Counted from the stretch's first letter, positions 1 through 8,755 are shown. The stretch: 64,000 nt of DNA from Mariniphaga sp. (GCA_024636975.1 JAGXGA010000037.1:28017-92016), one strand, 5' to 3'. The notes: generated from the sequence alone by a model not told the origin. Numbers and translations are program-made.

Positions 1-260
1 ACGCTAATCAGTAATGTGAACTTCATCCCTTTCTGAATTTCAAATAACCTCCTGCTCCTATATTTAACTTCTCTTATTGTAATCATTTTCAATATGGTGA
101 TGAAGTTCATAATTGCCGCGACTTCTGTTGTTCACTGCAATAATAATTAAAGTAGCCGAATTTACAACCATGATATCAATAAACAAAGCAGCTGTCCGTA
201 TTATAACATTTGCGCCGCAGAAAAAACCTCTCCTAAATTAGTTACCTGGTAGTATGAAAA
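1..260. other. non-coding window edge
   Basis: No convincing reading frame, RNA gene or repeat was seen in the first 260 bases. The stretch is AT-rich and ends in a terminator hairpin. It is probably intergenic DNA downstream of a gene that lies outside the window. Confidence 0.4.
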
Positions 261-297
261 AAGCTGTTCCTGAGTGGTCAGAAACAGCTTATTTTTA
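261..297 (-). terminator. bidirectional intrinsic terminator
   Basis: AAGCTGTTCCTGA and TCAGAAACAGCTT form a near-perfect stem around a short loop. The stem is followed by a T-rich run on the plus strand and by TTTTTT on the minus strand, so it can end transcription either way. It sits about 50 bases past the stop of the minus-strand DUF1080 gene and most likely serves that gene. Confidence 0.7.
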
Positions 298-350
298 TTC
301 TCAGGGAAAGGATATTTTTCTTTTCTTATTAAGAAATCCGATGGGGCAGA

Positions 351-1337
351 TCAGTTAACTGACGGCGTAATAACAAATTTACGGAATTCAACGGCACCAT
401 GATCCCCCTGGATCATAAGTGGTCCGGGTTCACCTTCGTTACTGTTAAGCGAACCTCCTGTTATTCCGGGTATCGGCCGGTTAGAAATGACCTCTAAACC
501 ATTATGTACCAAGGTAAAATGACGTCCTACAAGAGTAATCTCAAACGATTGCCACTCTCCGGCTTTTGCTCCTGCATAAAATGCAGGTTCAATGAAACCA
601 TAGATGCCTCCAATAGATATGTCGCTGACGCTCATGCTGTCGACAATCTGCAGTTCATACCGGCCGCGGAGATAAATGCCGCTGTTGCTTCCTTCAGGAT
701 ACCTGAACTCTACGCTGAGCTTGAAATCATCAAATTTTTCCTTTGTAATCAGGTTGCCACCGACTCCCTTATTTACCAAAACTCCATCCTCTATCCGGAA
801 TTGATTGTTATCGGGAATTATCCAACTTGACATGTTTTTGTCGATCAGGTTTTTAGGATTTCCCCATATCGGGGGTTCTTCTCTTGTAAGTGAAGGAGCC
901 CGTACGCCCGTCCACTTGAGTTTATTTCCTTTTAACATCTGGTGGCCTGAAAGTTTACCATCATTTACGGTGAACTCAAAATAAAGATCCTCAATATCCA
1001 TCCACTGCGGCGGAATGGTAAAGTGATATTTCTGTTCCTGCGGATCATAATGCACCTCGGCAATGGGGCGTGCGCTGCCTTCGTAACCTACATAGCGGCC
1101 TACAAGGGTAGAGAAGCCCGACTTTGTCACTTCGAGCCATCCCGGAAACCCCGCGGTACTCATCAGTCCGTGCCTGAAGAGGCCAAGGTTTTCCAATTGC
1201 TCGTCATCGATGGTAATTGTTAGATCCCACCGGCCAATCACTTCCGAACCATCATTAGGCTTTTGTGCCGATGCGGAAACATGCACCATAAAAACAACAA
1301 GGAGTGCAAAAAAAACACTTATGAATTTATTCATCAC
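351..1337 (-). CDS. secreted DUF1080 (3-keto-disaccharide hydrolase-like) protein
   Basis: A 328-residue exported protein with an N-terminal signal peptide (hydrophobic residues 7-24, then an ASAQ cleavage region). The C-terminal half, about residues 160-325, has the DUF1080 concanavalin-like fold. Typical motifs are FKLSVEFRYPEGSNSGIYLR, YELQIVDS and GEWQSFEITLVGR. Members of this family have been linked to hydrolysis of 3-keto-glycosides, but many have no proven activity and no substrate can be assigned here. The N-terminal half (residues 30-150) is a second beta-rich region. A second DUF1080 gene lies at 18234-19022, so the family occurs twice. Transcription ends at the hairpin at 261-297. 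Family confident; function inferred. Confidence 0.8.
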   Translation of the reverse strand: MMNKFISVFFALLVVFMVHVSASAQKPNDGSEVIGRWDLTITIDDEQLENLGLFRHGLMSTAGFPGWLEVTKSGFSTLVGRYVGYEGSARPIAEVHYDPQEQKYHFTIPPQWMDIEDLYFEFTVNDGKLSGHQMLKGNKLKWTGVRAPSLTREEPPIWGNPKNLIDKNMSSWIIPDNNQFRIEDGVLVNKGVGGNLITKEKFDDFKLSVEFRYPEGSNSGIYLRGRYELQIVDSMSVSDISIGGIYGFIEPAFYAGAKAGEWQSFEITLVGRHFTLVHNGLEVISNRPIPGITGGSLNSNEGEPGPLMIQGDHGAVEFRKFVITPSVN

Positions 1338-1646
1338 GATTAAATTTTTAATTGATATTAAGTTTACTTGTTAAGTGTAAAATTAGCATTTTTATACTAA
1401 ACAACCACAACAATGAAGCCCTGATGTTTTAGTTCACACTTTTTGATCTCACCATACAACATCCCTTCGCTTTACCTTGCAGGAAACGGAGATGAAAAAA
1501 AAGGGATGTCGTCTATCAATTGTTGTCATAAAATTAACTTCTACTCCTATTGATGAATTATTCAAAAATGTTTTTGGTAATTTTGAATAGTTAAAATATA
1601 AAGTATGGATAATCACAGAATTGATTAATTTTGAAAAAGATTAGTT
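1338..1646. promoter_or_regulatory. divergent intergenic region with candidate -7 boxes
   Basis: This region separates the minus-strand DUF1080 gene from the plus-strand antitoxin-like gene. Two copies of TAATTTTG, matching the Bacteroidota -7 consensus TAnnTTTG, lie at 1578-1585 and 1626-1633. The second is 13 bases before the ATG at 1647. No clear -33 TTTG partner at the usual spacing was seen, so the promoter call is tentative. Nothing else was recognised. Confidence 0.3.
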
Positions 1647-1883
1647 ATGAATTCAAATGCATATAAAATATCATTAAGCTATAATCAGGTACTTGAGTTG
1701 GTTAAACAATTACCCAAAAAAGACAAAGCCCGTTTAAGTAAAGAATTGGCAAAAGAAGCTATTGACACAAGATTGACCCGATTACTGAATTCGTTCTCTG
1801 CTAATGAGCTAACTGAGAATATGATTAATAAGGAAGTTGAAAAGGTAAGAGCAGAAATTTGTGTCCGAAAGAAAGAAAATTAA
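1647..1883 (+). CDS. small antitoxin-like protein, orphan
   Basis: A 78-residue, charged, mainly helical protein with the motif LELVKQLPKKDKARLSKEL. That motif is typical of short Bacteroidota proteins encoded just upstream of PIN (VapC-like) toxins. No PIN gene follows; the next genes are a second antitoxin-like gene and a broken mazF. It may therefore be an antitoxin orphaned by loss of its toxin. The two adjacent small genes share a KQLPxxK(R) helix, which suggests related antitoxin folds. Antitoxin role is inferred from sequence character and context only. Confidence 0.5.
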   Translation: MNSNAYKISLSYNQVLELVKQLPKKDKARLSKELAKEAIDTRLTRLLNSFSANELTENMINKEVEKVRAEICVRKKEN

Positions 1884-1921
1884 GGTCAATGATATTTTTT
1901 ACCTTTAACAAAAAAAGATTT

Positions 1922-2137
1922 ATGATGAGAACAGATGATATTATAAAAGAAATAAAACAGTTACCGGTTGAAAAGAGAATGCTGATTATTGAAAAGGCAA
2001 TTCGTTCAATAAGAAAACAAACAGATCAAAAACAAATGCAATATGCAGCAGAAGAATTGCAGTCAGAATATAAAAACAATAAAGAACTGACTGAATTTAC
2101 CAAACTCGATTTTGAAGATTTTTATGAAGCAAGGTGA
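1922..2137 (+). CDS. antitoxin-like partner of MazF
   Basis: A 71-residue protein starting at one of two adjacent ATGs (1922 or 1925). It is charged and helical (IKEIKQLPVEKRMLIIEKAI) and ends in an acidic tail (KLDFEDFYEAR). Its stop overlaps the mazF start by 14 bases, the usual translational coupling of a toxin-antitoxin pair. An upstream in-frame start near 1859 would overlap the previous gene and adds unconvincing sequence. Antitoxin role is inferred from size and coupling. With the toxin frameshifted, selection on it may be relaxed. Confidence 0.6.
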   Translation: MMRTDDIIKEIKQLPVEKRMLIIEKAIRSIRKQTDQKQMQYAAEELQSEYKNNKELTEFTKLDFEDFYEAR

Positions 2138-2470
2138 AATTTGGCTGATTAATCTTGACCCGACTACCGGAGCAGAAATAAAGAAAACCCGTCCTGCAAT
2201 AGTTGTCAATGATAATTCATTAGAAAATTACCACTAAAAATTATTGTGCCCGTTACTGATTGGAAAGACAGCTATAAAGTTGCTCCATGGATGATAAAAA
2301 TTGTTCCAGATAAAATGACTGGTTTATCAAAGGTTTCATCCGCCGATTGTTTTCAAGTAAGATCTGTATCACAGGATCGATTCATAAAGAAATTAGGCCA
2401 GGTATCTGATTCGATAAAAGATGAACTAAAAACAGGATTATCAAAAGTGCTGTCAATTGAAAATGAATAA
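2124..2470 (+). pseudogene. mazF: MazF/PemK-type toxin, frameshifted
   Basis: The first frame reads MKQGEIWLINLDPTTGAEIK then KTRPAIVVNDNSL, the canonical MazF/PemK N-terminus, and stops at about 2236. The homology continues in another frame as LPLKIIVPVTDWK and runs to 2470 (QVRSVSQDRF, LGQVSD), giving a full-length family protein of about 115 residues. A one-base deletion at about 2221-2222 explains the break, since TTAGGAAAA in place of TTAGAAAA would restore LGKLPLK. The toxin is expected to be inactive unless this is a sequencing error or the frame is corrected during expression. Confidence 0.85.
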
Positions 2471-2804
2471 AGAACCCTTTCCTCTCAAACTTCTCAGGCC
2501 CTCAGATTCTTAACCCATCCCTGTCATGCGAAAATGGGGTGGTCAGATTAATAGCTGCAAGCTACAAGTAGCAAGCTGCAAGTAAATCCTACTACATGAA
2601 CATTATAAAACAGCTTAACCTTCAACCGGCAATACCCCTCGCACTTTTTCAACAACAAATTGAACCGTAGCGAAAATCCGGACCTGGCGGGACAACACAC
2701 AACAAACCCTTCAATATTGTGCCTGTCTTTCGCACCCGATCCTCTCAAACCCTCAAACCCCCAAACCCTCAAACTCTTCGAACCCTCGAACTTTTCGAAC
2801 CTCT
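2471..2804. repeat. low-complexity repeat tail, copy 1
   Basis: This gap holds two kinds of repeats. At 2553-2584 AGCTGCAAG and ACAAGTAG units alternate. From about 2611 a segment begins that is repeated at 51761-51959, and it runs into pyrimidine-rich TCAAACCCTCAAAC and CTTCGAAC units that overlap the 3' end of the DUF6266 gene. No protein is expected here. Confidence 0.6.
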
Positions 2805-3434
2805 TCAAACTTCTTCAACTTCTTCAACCCACATACTATCACTCATCTCCGTCTGTTCCCGGTTGCGGAAGGCAATCCACACGTCAACAGTTCCATCTGG
2901 CAGGGCAGGCTTCCAGGTGTACCGGCCAGCGGAACGGCGGGTTTCGGTAAAGTGGAAATCACCGTATCCGTTTTCTGCCGACAAAGCAATAACAACAAGG
3001 GTATCGTGCGGGTGGCGGCTTGCAGCTTCCGGGTCGTTTTCCCATTCAATGAGCAAGCCATCGGGTTGTTGGGTTACCGCTGCGCTTGCGGGCACCGGAA
3101 GCGGGCCCCTGCTCAGCAGCGCCTTGCTCTTATCCACGTGAATATGCGGATGCTCACCCGCCAGGGCATTACGCATGTTGTACGACTGTGCCTCCGACCG
3201 GGCCGTCTGCCCTGGTTTTTCTGCCTTAAAAGTTAGCTTCAGGAGCCTGGAAAAAGGATTCAGAAATTCGTTCACCGCCTGCAGTCGTTTCCGCTGCGCC
3301 ATCTGGGCGGGAGATTTTTGATCGCTGTAACTCTCCGGCTTTGTACGCATTATGTTCATGCCGTTCATTTTATACACCACCATTTTGCCCAGCCGTCCCC
3401 GGCCGCCGTCGAATAAGTTGTCAATGATTGCCAT
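2805..3434 (-). CDS. DUF6266 family protein
   Basis: A 209-residue protein with the DUF6266 N-terminus (DNLFDGGRGRLGKMVVYKMN, then SPAQMAQRKRLQAVNEFL). The family is common in Bacteroidota and has no established function. The C-terminus ends in an acidic VEEVEEV tail encoded by low-complexity CTTCAAC repeats, so the last residues may be repeat-derived. A second copy of the locus near 52 kb keeps only the first ~15 codons. The gene points away from the recombinase at 4227. Its promoter and the DNA between it and the recombinase are part of the duplicated segment. Confidence 0.75.
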   Translation of the reverse strand: MAIIDNLFDGGRGRLGKMVVYKMNGMNIMRTKPESYSDQKSPAQMAQRKRLQAVNEFLNPFSRLLKLTFKAEKPGQTARSEAQSYNMRNALAGEHPHIHVDKSKALLSRGPLPVPASAAVTQQPDGLLIEWENDPEAASRHPHDTLVVIALSAENGYGDFHFTETRRSAGRYTWKPALPDGTVDVWIAFRNREQTEMSDSMWVEEVEEV

Positions 3435-4200
3435 ATGATACCATTTAAGTTTCTACCAAAGATACACCAAATTATATATTTATTGGTGTTTTAGTTGAGA
3501 TAAAGTCGGGGTAAAGTCGGGATTTCTTCGGGGTGTTACGAATTAAACACGAATTTAGTACGAATTAGACACGAAAAAAGTACGGTTTAAATTGGTCTTT
3601 GGTATAGTATTGATTTAGCTTTGGTATGGCACAGGCAGAAAGTAAGACCTTAGAATGACTATACAACCCCGGTAATGCCCGGGCCACAGAACCGGTAAAA
3701 CCACCGGTATTTCCTGCACCTGGCTGTACCGGTTTTTTATTTGAAAAACCTAAAGCGGTTACAACCCTGAGCAGTGAATGAAAGGAAATGGAAGGAAAGG
3801 AATCTCTTTTAATTTCGCCGTGTGGAATTCCAAGGTGCGGCATAAAAAAGGATCCTGCGAACATTCAGAACACATGGTTGAAAAATGTGCATAAATAAAC
3901 AGGATAACCATTTGTTTTATAGTAAATTGTTTTTTAGATTTAAACCGCTAAATTAAAATACTGGACTGTTGATGCCATTACCGAACATAAAGCCCAAAGT
4001 AGATTTCTGAGAAGAAGATGCCGGTGCATGGAGATGCCTCCGTGCAACGATTGGTGTTTTATGTCCCCGGCGATTATAAATCGGCAGTACCAGGCTTTTA
4101 AAGGCAACTTAATACCGATACAACAAAATGCAAGGTTGCAGACAGGAATGTAATTGAGGGGGCGGAGCCGTGAAAGAAGCAATGTTAAATGAACTATAAG
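3390..4200. repeat. duplicated leader segment, copy 1 (counterpart near 51968-52625)
   Basis: The start of DUF6266 and the roughly 770 bases upstream of it recur, diverged, at about 51968-52625. Shared landmarks include the DUF6266 start, TATATATTTATTGGTGTTTT, GGAATCTCTTTTAAT, GTGGAATTC, AAAAAGGATCCTGCGAACAT, CCAAAGTAGATTTCTGAGAA and TTGAGGGGGCG. In copy 1 it leads into the recombinase. A GC-rich accACCGGT/ACCGGT region near 3690-3735 followed by TTTTTT could act as a terminator. No gene is evident in the segment. Confidence 0.75.
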
Positions 4201-4226
4201 GATATCAAATCATAAAACCTTTTGAA

Positions 4227-5378
4227 ATGTCAACTCAGCCAGGCATAAAACTTACCCGGAGATTAAGGAAAGGAGAAGCCATTGTGCGGATAGAGTTTCC
4301 GTACAACAAAGAAATAATTGACGTTATAAAGCAAAAAACCACTGCTGTGTGGAGTGCCAATTTAGGCTGCTGGTACATACCGGAAAGCAAATTTCAGCTT
4401 GGCGCCTTTTTTACGGATTTAAAACCGGTGGCATATATTGATTATTCGGGATTGAAAAAAGGGAACGGCAGGAAAAGTGATGCAGTGGCAAAGCCTTCAT
4501 ACCGTGCGGGCAATATAAAAAAGGGGCTTATGCCTGAGACCAGGGCAAAACTGGTTGAGTTTGAACGATGGCTGGAGCAGAAGCGTTACGGGGAAAATAC
4601 TATTAAAACTTACATACACCAGCTGGAACTGTTTTTTGGCTATTATTCGAAAAAGCAGCCGGAAGACATTCAGAATTCCGACATTACAGCTTTTAACAGC
4701 AACTTTATAATAAAGCATAACCTGAGTGCCACGTTTCAGAACCAGACCATCAGCGCCTTGAAGTTGTACTTTAAGTTTTCAATGAGCCGCAAGCTTGACA
4801 TTGAAGAGATTGAGCGCCCCCGGAAAGGAAGGCCGTTGCCCAAGGTAATTCCCCTTGAACTGGTACAGCAGATGCTGGCGTCGATTCCGAATCCCAAGCA
4901 TAAGGTGGCCCTGTCGACTATCTATGGGCTGGGATTACGCAGAAGTGAACTGCTGAATTTAAAGCTGAACAACATTGATTTCTACCGGAAAAGCGTAACC
5001 ATACTCAATTCAAAAGGGAAAAAGGACCGGGTGCTGCCGTTGCCTGAGAAACTGGAGGTCATGATTGCCGGTTACATGAAGTCGCATCAGCCGCAAACCT
5101 GGCTCATCGAAAGCAGCACAAAAGGAAAGAAGTATTCAGCAACCAGTTTGCAAAATATTTTCGACAAGTATATGGACAAAGTAAAGAAAAATCATAATTT
5201 TACTCCCCATTGTCTGCGGCACAGCATTGCCACCCACCTGCTTGAGAATGGCACCGATCTGCGTTACATACAGGAGCTGCTTGGCCATAAATCGTCGCGG
5301 ACAACAGAGATTTACACGCATGTAAGCATGAAAAGTTTAAAGAACATTAAGAACCCTTTAAATGATTTCGATATATAA
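4227..5378 (+). CDS. tyrosine recombinase of the cassette array (integron-integrase-like)
   Basis: A 383-residue tyrosine recombinase. Residues 1-75 form an extra N-terminal domain (CWYIPESKFQL). A SAM-like core-binding domain follows at about 105-195 and the catalytic domain at 210-375. Catalytic residues visible are Arg in YGLGLRRSELL, Lys in SKGKKDRVLP, HxxR in HCLRHSIATH, His in LGHKSSRTT and the Tyr nucleophile in EIYTHV. The C-terminus KNIKNPLNDF resembles the SPLD ending of IntI proteins, but the IntI-specific insertion between the Lys and HxxR motifs is missing, so it is not a canonical IntI. It lies directly upstream of, and in the same direction as, the cassette array, and 67 bases separate its stop from the first cassette boundary. 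It is the likely cassette recombinase; this is inferred from position. Confidence 0.85.
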   Translation: MSTQPGIKLTRRLRKGEAIVRIEFPYNKEIIDVIKQKTTAVWSANLGCWYIPESKFQLGAFFTDLKPVAYIDYSGLKKGNGRKSDAVAKPSYRAGNIKKGLMPETRAKLVEFERWLEQKRYGENTIKTYIHQLELFFGYYSKKQPEDIQNSDITAFNSNFIIKHNLSATFQNQTISALKLYFKFSMSRKLDIEEIERPRKGRPLPKVIPLELVQQMLASIPNPKHKVALSTIYGLGLRRSELLNLKLNNIDFYRKSVTILNSKGKKDRVLPLPEKLEVMIAGYMKSHQPQTWLIESSTKGKKYSATSLQNIFDKYMDKVKKNHNFTPHCLRHSIATHLLENGTDLRYIQELLGHKSSRTTEIYTHVSMKSLKNIKNPLNDFDI

Positions 5379-5389
5379 TACAAAACATG

Positions 5390-5445
5390 TACATATCCAA
5401 CAGCCCTTGTGCTGTGGAAACGATAAATACGAACAGACAAATAAG
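5390..5445 (+). other. attI-like leader of array 1
   Basis: The short gap between the recombinase and the first cassette ends in AAATAA|GTTAGGC, a perfect GTTRRRY core. The gap (TCCAACAGCCCTTGTGCTG...ACAAATAA) is similar to 52684-52738, where TCCAACAACTGTATGTGCAG...AAATAA precedes the second gene island. Conservation of a non-coding leader next to a cassette boundary fits a primary insertion site. The attI role is inferred. Confidence 0.55.
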
Positions 5446-5461
5446 TTAGGCAACATTTAAA

Positions 5462-5845
5462 ATGAGACTCTATACTAATTGCAAAAAATGTAAAAAAGAA
5501 ATCAGATTCTTCACATGGGAACCTGACAGGACTCGCCTTGCAATGGACAAAGGGAAAAAGATAGAGCTAAAATGCAAAAAATGCAGTTATGCCTCTAAAT
5601 ATCATTTAAACGACATGACTGCAAGAGAAAGTAAAGTTGCATTAATTATTGGACTATTAATATTCTTTATTGGCACTCCTCTGACAGTTTATTTACTTTG
5701 GGAGTACATATTTAAAATGGCATTTATTTATTCTACCATTGTATTTATAACACTAATTGGCATTCCATTTACAATTTATTCGCTTATAGAAAAAGAGCAA
5801 CGGCAAAAAGTTCGATATTTTAACAGTTTTAAATTAAACGAGTAA
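5462..5845 (+). CDS. membrane protein with N-terminal zinc-ribbon-like motif
   Basis: 127 residues. The first 50 carry two CxxC pairs (NCKKCKKEI and LKCKKCSY), likely a small zinc ribbon. Two transmembrane helices follow at about residues 60-80 and 88-108. It is the first gene of cassette 1 (5446-6523), only 16 bases after the cassette boundary, and shares the cassette with the next membrane protein. No family was recognised. The zinc-ribbon reading rests on the cysteine spacing. Confidence 0.65.
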   Translation: MRLYTNCKKCKKEIRFFTWEPDRTRLAMDKGKKIELKCKKCSYASKYHLNDMTARESKVALIIGLLIFFIGTPLTVYLLWEYIFKMAFIYSTIVFITLIGIPFTIYSLIEKEQRQKVRYFNSFKLNE

Positions 5846-5866
5846 TTGTTTTAATGCTAAATAACA

Positions 5867-6331
5867 ATGAATCAATATAAAAGCAGCAAAAAATATTATT
5901 ACGTCTATCGTTTTGGATTCTTAGTATTGGGAGTAATTCTTTGCGTGTCATGGTTTTTTTTATTAATCTCAAACTCTACAATTAAAATAAATGGCGTTAA
6001 TGAAACTGCCGAGTTTCAAAACACATGGTGGTTTTTACTATTAATTGGAATTCTTGTAACATTACATGTATTGCTTTCTAAGAAAGCCTCGTACATTGAA
6101 ATTGACGGTATAAATATTAACATCTTAACTTGTGGTAAAATAAATAAAGCAAATGTTGATAGAATAGAATTTATAAAACAAATACCAAACGTTAAACCAC
6201 CGTTGTACAAATTGAAAATAAAGGATGATAATAAAACATATTTATTTGTGATTAATAGTCTCTATGTCGAGTTCTCAGGATTTGTAAAAGATTATTCTTC
6301 AATGAGTAAATATTTAAAAGATAAATTTTAA
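5867..6331 (+). CDS. small two-TM membrane protein with possible PH-like domain
   Basis: 154 residues with transmembrane helices at about 15-35 and 52-70. A beta-strand-rich soluble tail follows (YIEIDGININILTCGKINKA, then VDRIEFIKQ). The layout of two helices followed by a short beta domain resembles bacterial PH-like membrane proteins, but this is only a structural guess. It is co-encoded with the preceding gene in cassette 1 with a 21-base gap. The stop lies 9 bases before the attC-like element. Confidence 0.6.
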   Translation: MNQYKSSKKYYYVYRFGFLVLGVILCVSWFFLLISNSTIKINGVNETAEFQNTWWFLLLIGILVTLHVLLSKKASYIEIDGININILTCGKINKANVDRIEFIKQIPNVKPPLYKLKIKDDNKTYLFVINSLYVEFSGFVKDYSSMSKYLKDKF

Positions 6332-6340
6332 AATAAAAAC

Positions 6341-6523
6341 GTTGCCTAACAAAATGTAAGTGTAATGCGGGTTTTAGCGATAATTCAACTGTTCTGCATT
6401 GTTGCGATACCGCCAATTCGTCTTTGACGATTGTCGTAAAAAAAGAAAATATATAAACGAATTGGCTCCGTGCGGTTTTGAAAGTTCATCACTTTTAATC
6501 CCGCACTCCACTTACATAAAACG
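6341..6523 (+). repeat. attC-like element 1 (family A, ~183 bp)
   Basis: It starts at GTTGCCTAAC and ends at the G of GTTACCTGC. The outer arms TAACAAAATGTAAGTGTAAT and CACTTACATAAAACGTTA pair imperfectly. The arms continue through GCGGG/CCCGC, and a second inner stem GCCAATTCGT/ACGAATTGGC lies in the loop. The same architecture and length recur at 8756-8940 and 9552-9736. Confidence 0.8.
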
Positions 6524-6541
6524 TTACCTGCAATTAGAAAA

Positions 6542-7543
6542 ATGAAGAACATCGCATTAATAATATTGACCCTGACTTTTATATCCTGCCAAACTAAAAT
6601 GGCTGTGATTAAGCAAAATGATAAATACGGACTCATTAACGCAAAAGGCAAAATTGTTGTTAAACCTCAATGGGACTACATTTTAGGAGAAAGTGAAGGA
6701 GTATATCCTGTTGAGTTTGACAGTCTTTGGGGTTACATTGATAGAAAAGGAAAAGTGATTATTGAGCCAAATTATTGGGATGTTGACTTCTTTGATGAAG
6801 GTTATGCTTGTGTCGGAAATTCAAATGAGATGTATGGATTTATTAATACAAAAGGAGACACAGTAATTGACTTTAAGTATAATGAATCCTTTGGTGGATT
6901 TTCACAGGGATTAGCTGACGTCACCATAAATGACAGTTGTGGATATATCAACAAGAAAGGAGAAATTGTAATTCCTCTGATTTATGAAACTTGTTACCCA
7001 TTCCTATGTGAATTAGCAGTGATTTGGACATTTGATGGTGAACAAAAAATAATAAACCAAAAAGGAGAAACATTTGAGTACGTAGAAGAAAAGCACAAGG
7101 ACAAAAAATTGTGGTCATTAAACACTTACGCAGGAGCATTTAAAACAGAAAGTGGACGTGGGAGATTAAACGCCAAAGGTGATACTATCATCCCACCGAA
7201 CTATTTGAGTACAGGTAACTTGTCTGATAGAATGCATATTATTCAAGCAAAAAACAAGAAATGGGGTGCATATGATGAAAAAGGAAATCTTGTAATCGAG
7301 CCACAATTTGATGATTTATGGCACTTTTATGAAGGTGTTGCAAACTTCAGCTTGAGTGGAAAATATGGATATGTAAATAAAAAAGGAGAAATCGTAATTG
7401 ACCCAAAGTTTGACTATGCAAGTCAGTTTAATAATGGATTGGCATATGTCGAATTAGAAGGAAAGGCAGGTTTTATAGACAAAAATGGGAAAGTCGTGAT
7501 TCCAATTATTTATGAACCTTACAGAATGACACGATTTGAATAA
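6542..7543 (+). CDS. WG-repeat lipoprotein
   Basis: 333 residues with a lipoprotein-type signal (ALIILTLTFISC, Cys at 16). About seven WG/KWG repeats run through the rest, each like KYGLINAKGKIVVKPQWD or WGYIDRKGKVIIEPNYWDV. WG repeats form beta-rich scaffolds in many Bacteroidota surface proteins; ligands are unknown. It is the sole gene of cassette 2 (6524-7678), starting 18 bases after the boundary and ending 10 bases before the next palindrome. It probably depends on a promoter in the attC region or upstream. Confidence 0.85.
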   Translation: MKNIALIILTLTFISCQTKMAVIKQNDKYGLINAKGKIVVKPQWDYILGESEGVYPVEFDSLWGYIDRKGKVIIEPNYWDVDFFDEGYACVGNSNEMYGFINTKGDTVIDFKYNESFGGFSQGLADVTINDSCGYINKKGEIVIPLIYETCYPFLCELAVIWTFDGEQKIINQKGETFEYVEEKHKDKKLWSLNTYAGAFKTESGRGRLNAKGDTIIPPNYLSTGNLSDRMHIIQAKNKKWGAYDEKGNLVIEPQFDDLWHFYEGVANFSLSGKYGYVNKKGEIVIDPKFDYASQFNNGLAYVELEGKAGFIDKNGKVVIPIIYEPYRMTRFE

Positions 7544-7552
7544 AGAATAAAA

Positions 7553-7678
7553 GCAGGTAACAATGTATAAAAATAATAGCCGAGATATTAGTAAATTCAG
7601 CGTTTGTAGCCCGCTTCAACTTTCATGTATCTTGTCAGGAAAGTGCCACGCAGTCGGCTACTATTCTTATACTAACCG
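7553..7678 (+). repeat. attC-like element 2 (~126 bp)
   Basis: It begins GCAGGTAAC, the reverse complement of the cassette 2 start, and ends at the G of GTTACCAAC. The arms AACAATGTATAAAAATAATA and TACTATTCTTATACTAACCG pair over more than 20 bases and continue as GCCGA/TCGGC. It is shorter than family A and different in sequence, as expected if attC sites travel with their own cassettes. Confidence 0.75.
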
Positions 7679-7696
7679 TTACCAACCATTTTGAAG

Positions 7697-8749
7697 ATGA
7701 AGCAAATATTACAAATATTATTTTTAATAAGTTGCCTGGGAATAATATCCTGCTCTCAGAAAGAAAATTTAAATAATGGATACTATTTTTCAATTGAAGA
7801 ACCATATAATTTGTTTAGCATTAATAATGACACCTTAATTTTTGAGAATGTTTTAGGCATTGATACTTTTACATTTATGCTTCAGGAACAAAACAAAATA
7901 AATTTGTCTCCGATAAGAATAAAAGACTCAGTAATTGTCCTTGATTATTATTCCCAACCTGATGGTTTAGAATTATTAATGGGTGACACATTGATGAGAT
8001 TCAAACAAACTCCTTTTAACAATGCGACTGATTTTTACATCAATTCCAAAGGTTATCAAATAAACGTACCTGACTTTGAGAATCCTCAATTTATTGCTAG
8101 GCAAAGTCTAGTTGTTACTTTATTCGTTGAAATACAGAACGATTCATTAAACCTGTCATTAGATGAAAATCAAACGAATATTATTAATCTAAAAATCGAT
8201 TTTCAATCTGCTCTTGTTAAGTTTGAAGAGTTCGAAAGACCTCTTGTAACCTTGAGACTTTTTGTTGATAAAGATTTTGAATTTAAAAAGTTAGAACCAA
8301 TTCTTAAGCAAACAAAGGGCTTGTTCCGTGAGATTGCTTTTGTTGTTAAGCCATCATTTAAAAAACATATGAGATGCGATTCTCAATATTTTTCATTCTT
8401 TGACTATGTATTTTTTGCAAATGATTCAATACACCTTAAATTCATTGACAAACCTAATTTTCAATTAAACACAAAAGACAATTTAAACTCAGAGAGTTTA
8501 AAGAATGAATTAAGTGCTAGATTGAATAGTGCTGAGTATAATTTTATAAAGCTTCAATTGAAAAGTGCAATGAATGTTCAAGAATATATAGAAACAAAGG
8601 ACTTAGTATATTCAACAATTGACTCCTTAAGAGATGAATATTCTACTAAAACGCTTGGTTGTACATTTAACGAAATTAAAAGCAAAATAGAGCGTAAAAC
8701 TATAATTGAAAAATATCCAAGATTAGTAATAATTGAAAACGAAAATTAA
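7697..8749 (+). CDS. putative lipoprotein of unknown function
   Basis: 350 residues starting at ATG 7697, since the in-frame TTG at 7691 is less likely. The N-terminus ILFLISCLGIISC is a lipoprotein signal with the lipobox Cys near residue 19. The rest has mixed beta and helical character with no recognised domain. It is the only gene in cassette 3 (7679-8940). It starts 18 bases after the cassette boundary, the same spacing as the gene of cassette 2. Surface or periplasmic location is inferred from the signal. Confidence 0.7.
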   Translation: MKQILQILFLISCLGIISCSQKENLNNGYYFSIEEPYNLFSINNDTLIFENVLGIDTFTFMLQEQNKINLSPIRIKDSVIVLDYYSQPDGLELLMGDTLMRFKQTPFNNATDFYINSKGYQINVPDFENPQFIARQSLVVTLFVEIQNDSLNLSLDENQTNIINLKIDFQSALVKFEEFERPLVTLRLFVDKDFEFKKLEPILKQTKGLFREIAFVVKPSFKKHMRCDSQYFSFFDYVFFANDSIHLKFIDKPNFQLNTKDNLNSESLKNELSARLNSAEYNFIKLQLKSAMNVQEYIETKDLVYSTIDSLRDEYSTKTLGCTFNEIKSKIERKTIIEKYPRLVIIENEN

Positions 8750-8755
8750 AAAACA

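Noticed and set aside
3565..4182. Two minus-strand open frames of 80-99 codons between DUF6266 and the recombinase
   Set aside because: The duplicated DNA at 52.0-52.6 kb does not preserve these frames, so they are not under coding selection.
4227..5378. Calling the recombinase a canonical integron integrase (IntI)
   Set aside because: The IntI-specific insertion between the catalytic Lys and the HxxR motif is absent; only layout and the C-terminal ending resemble IntI.
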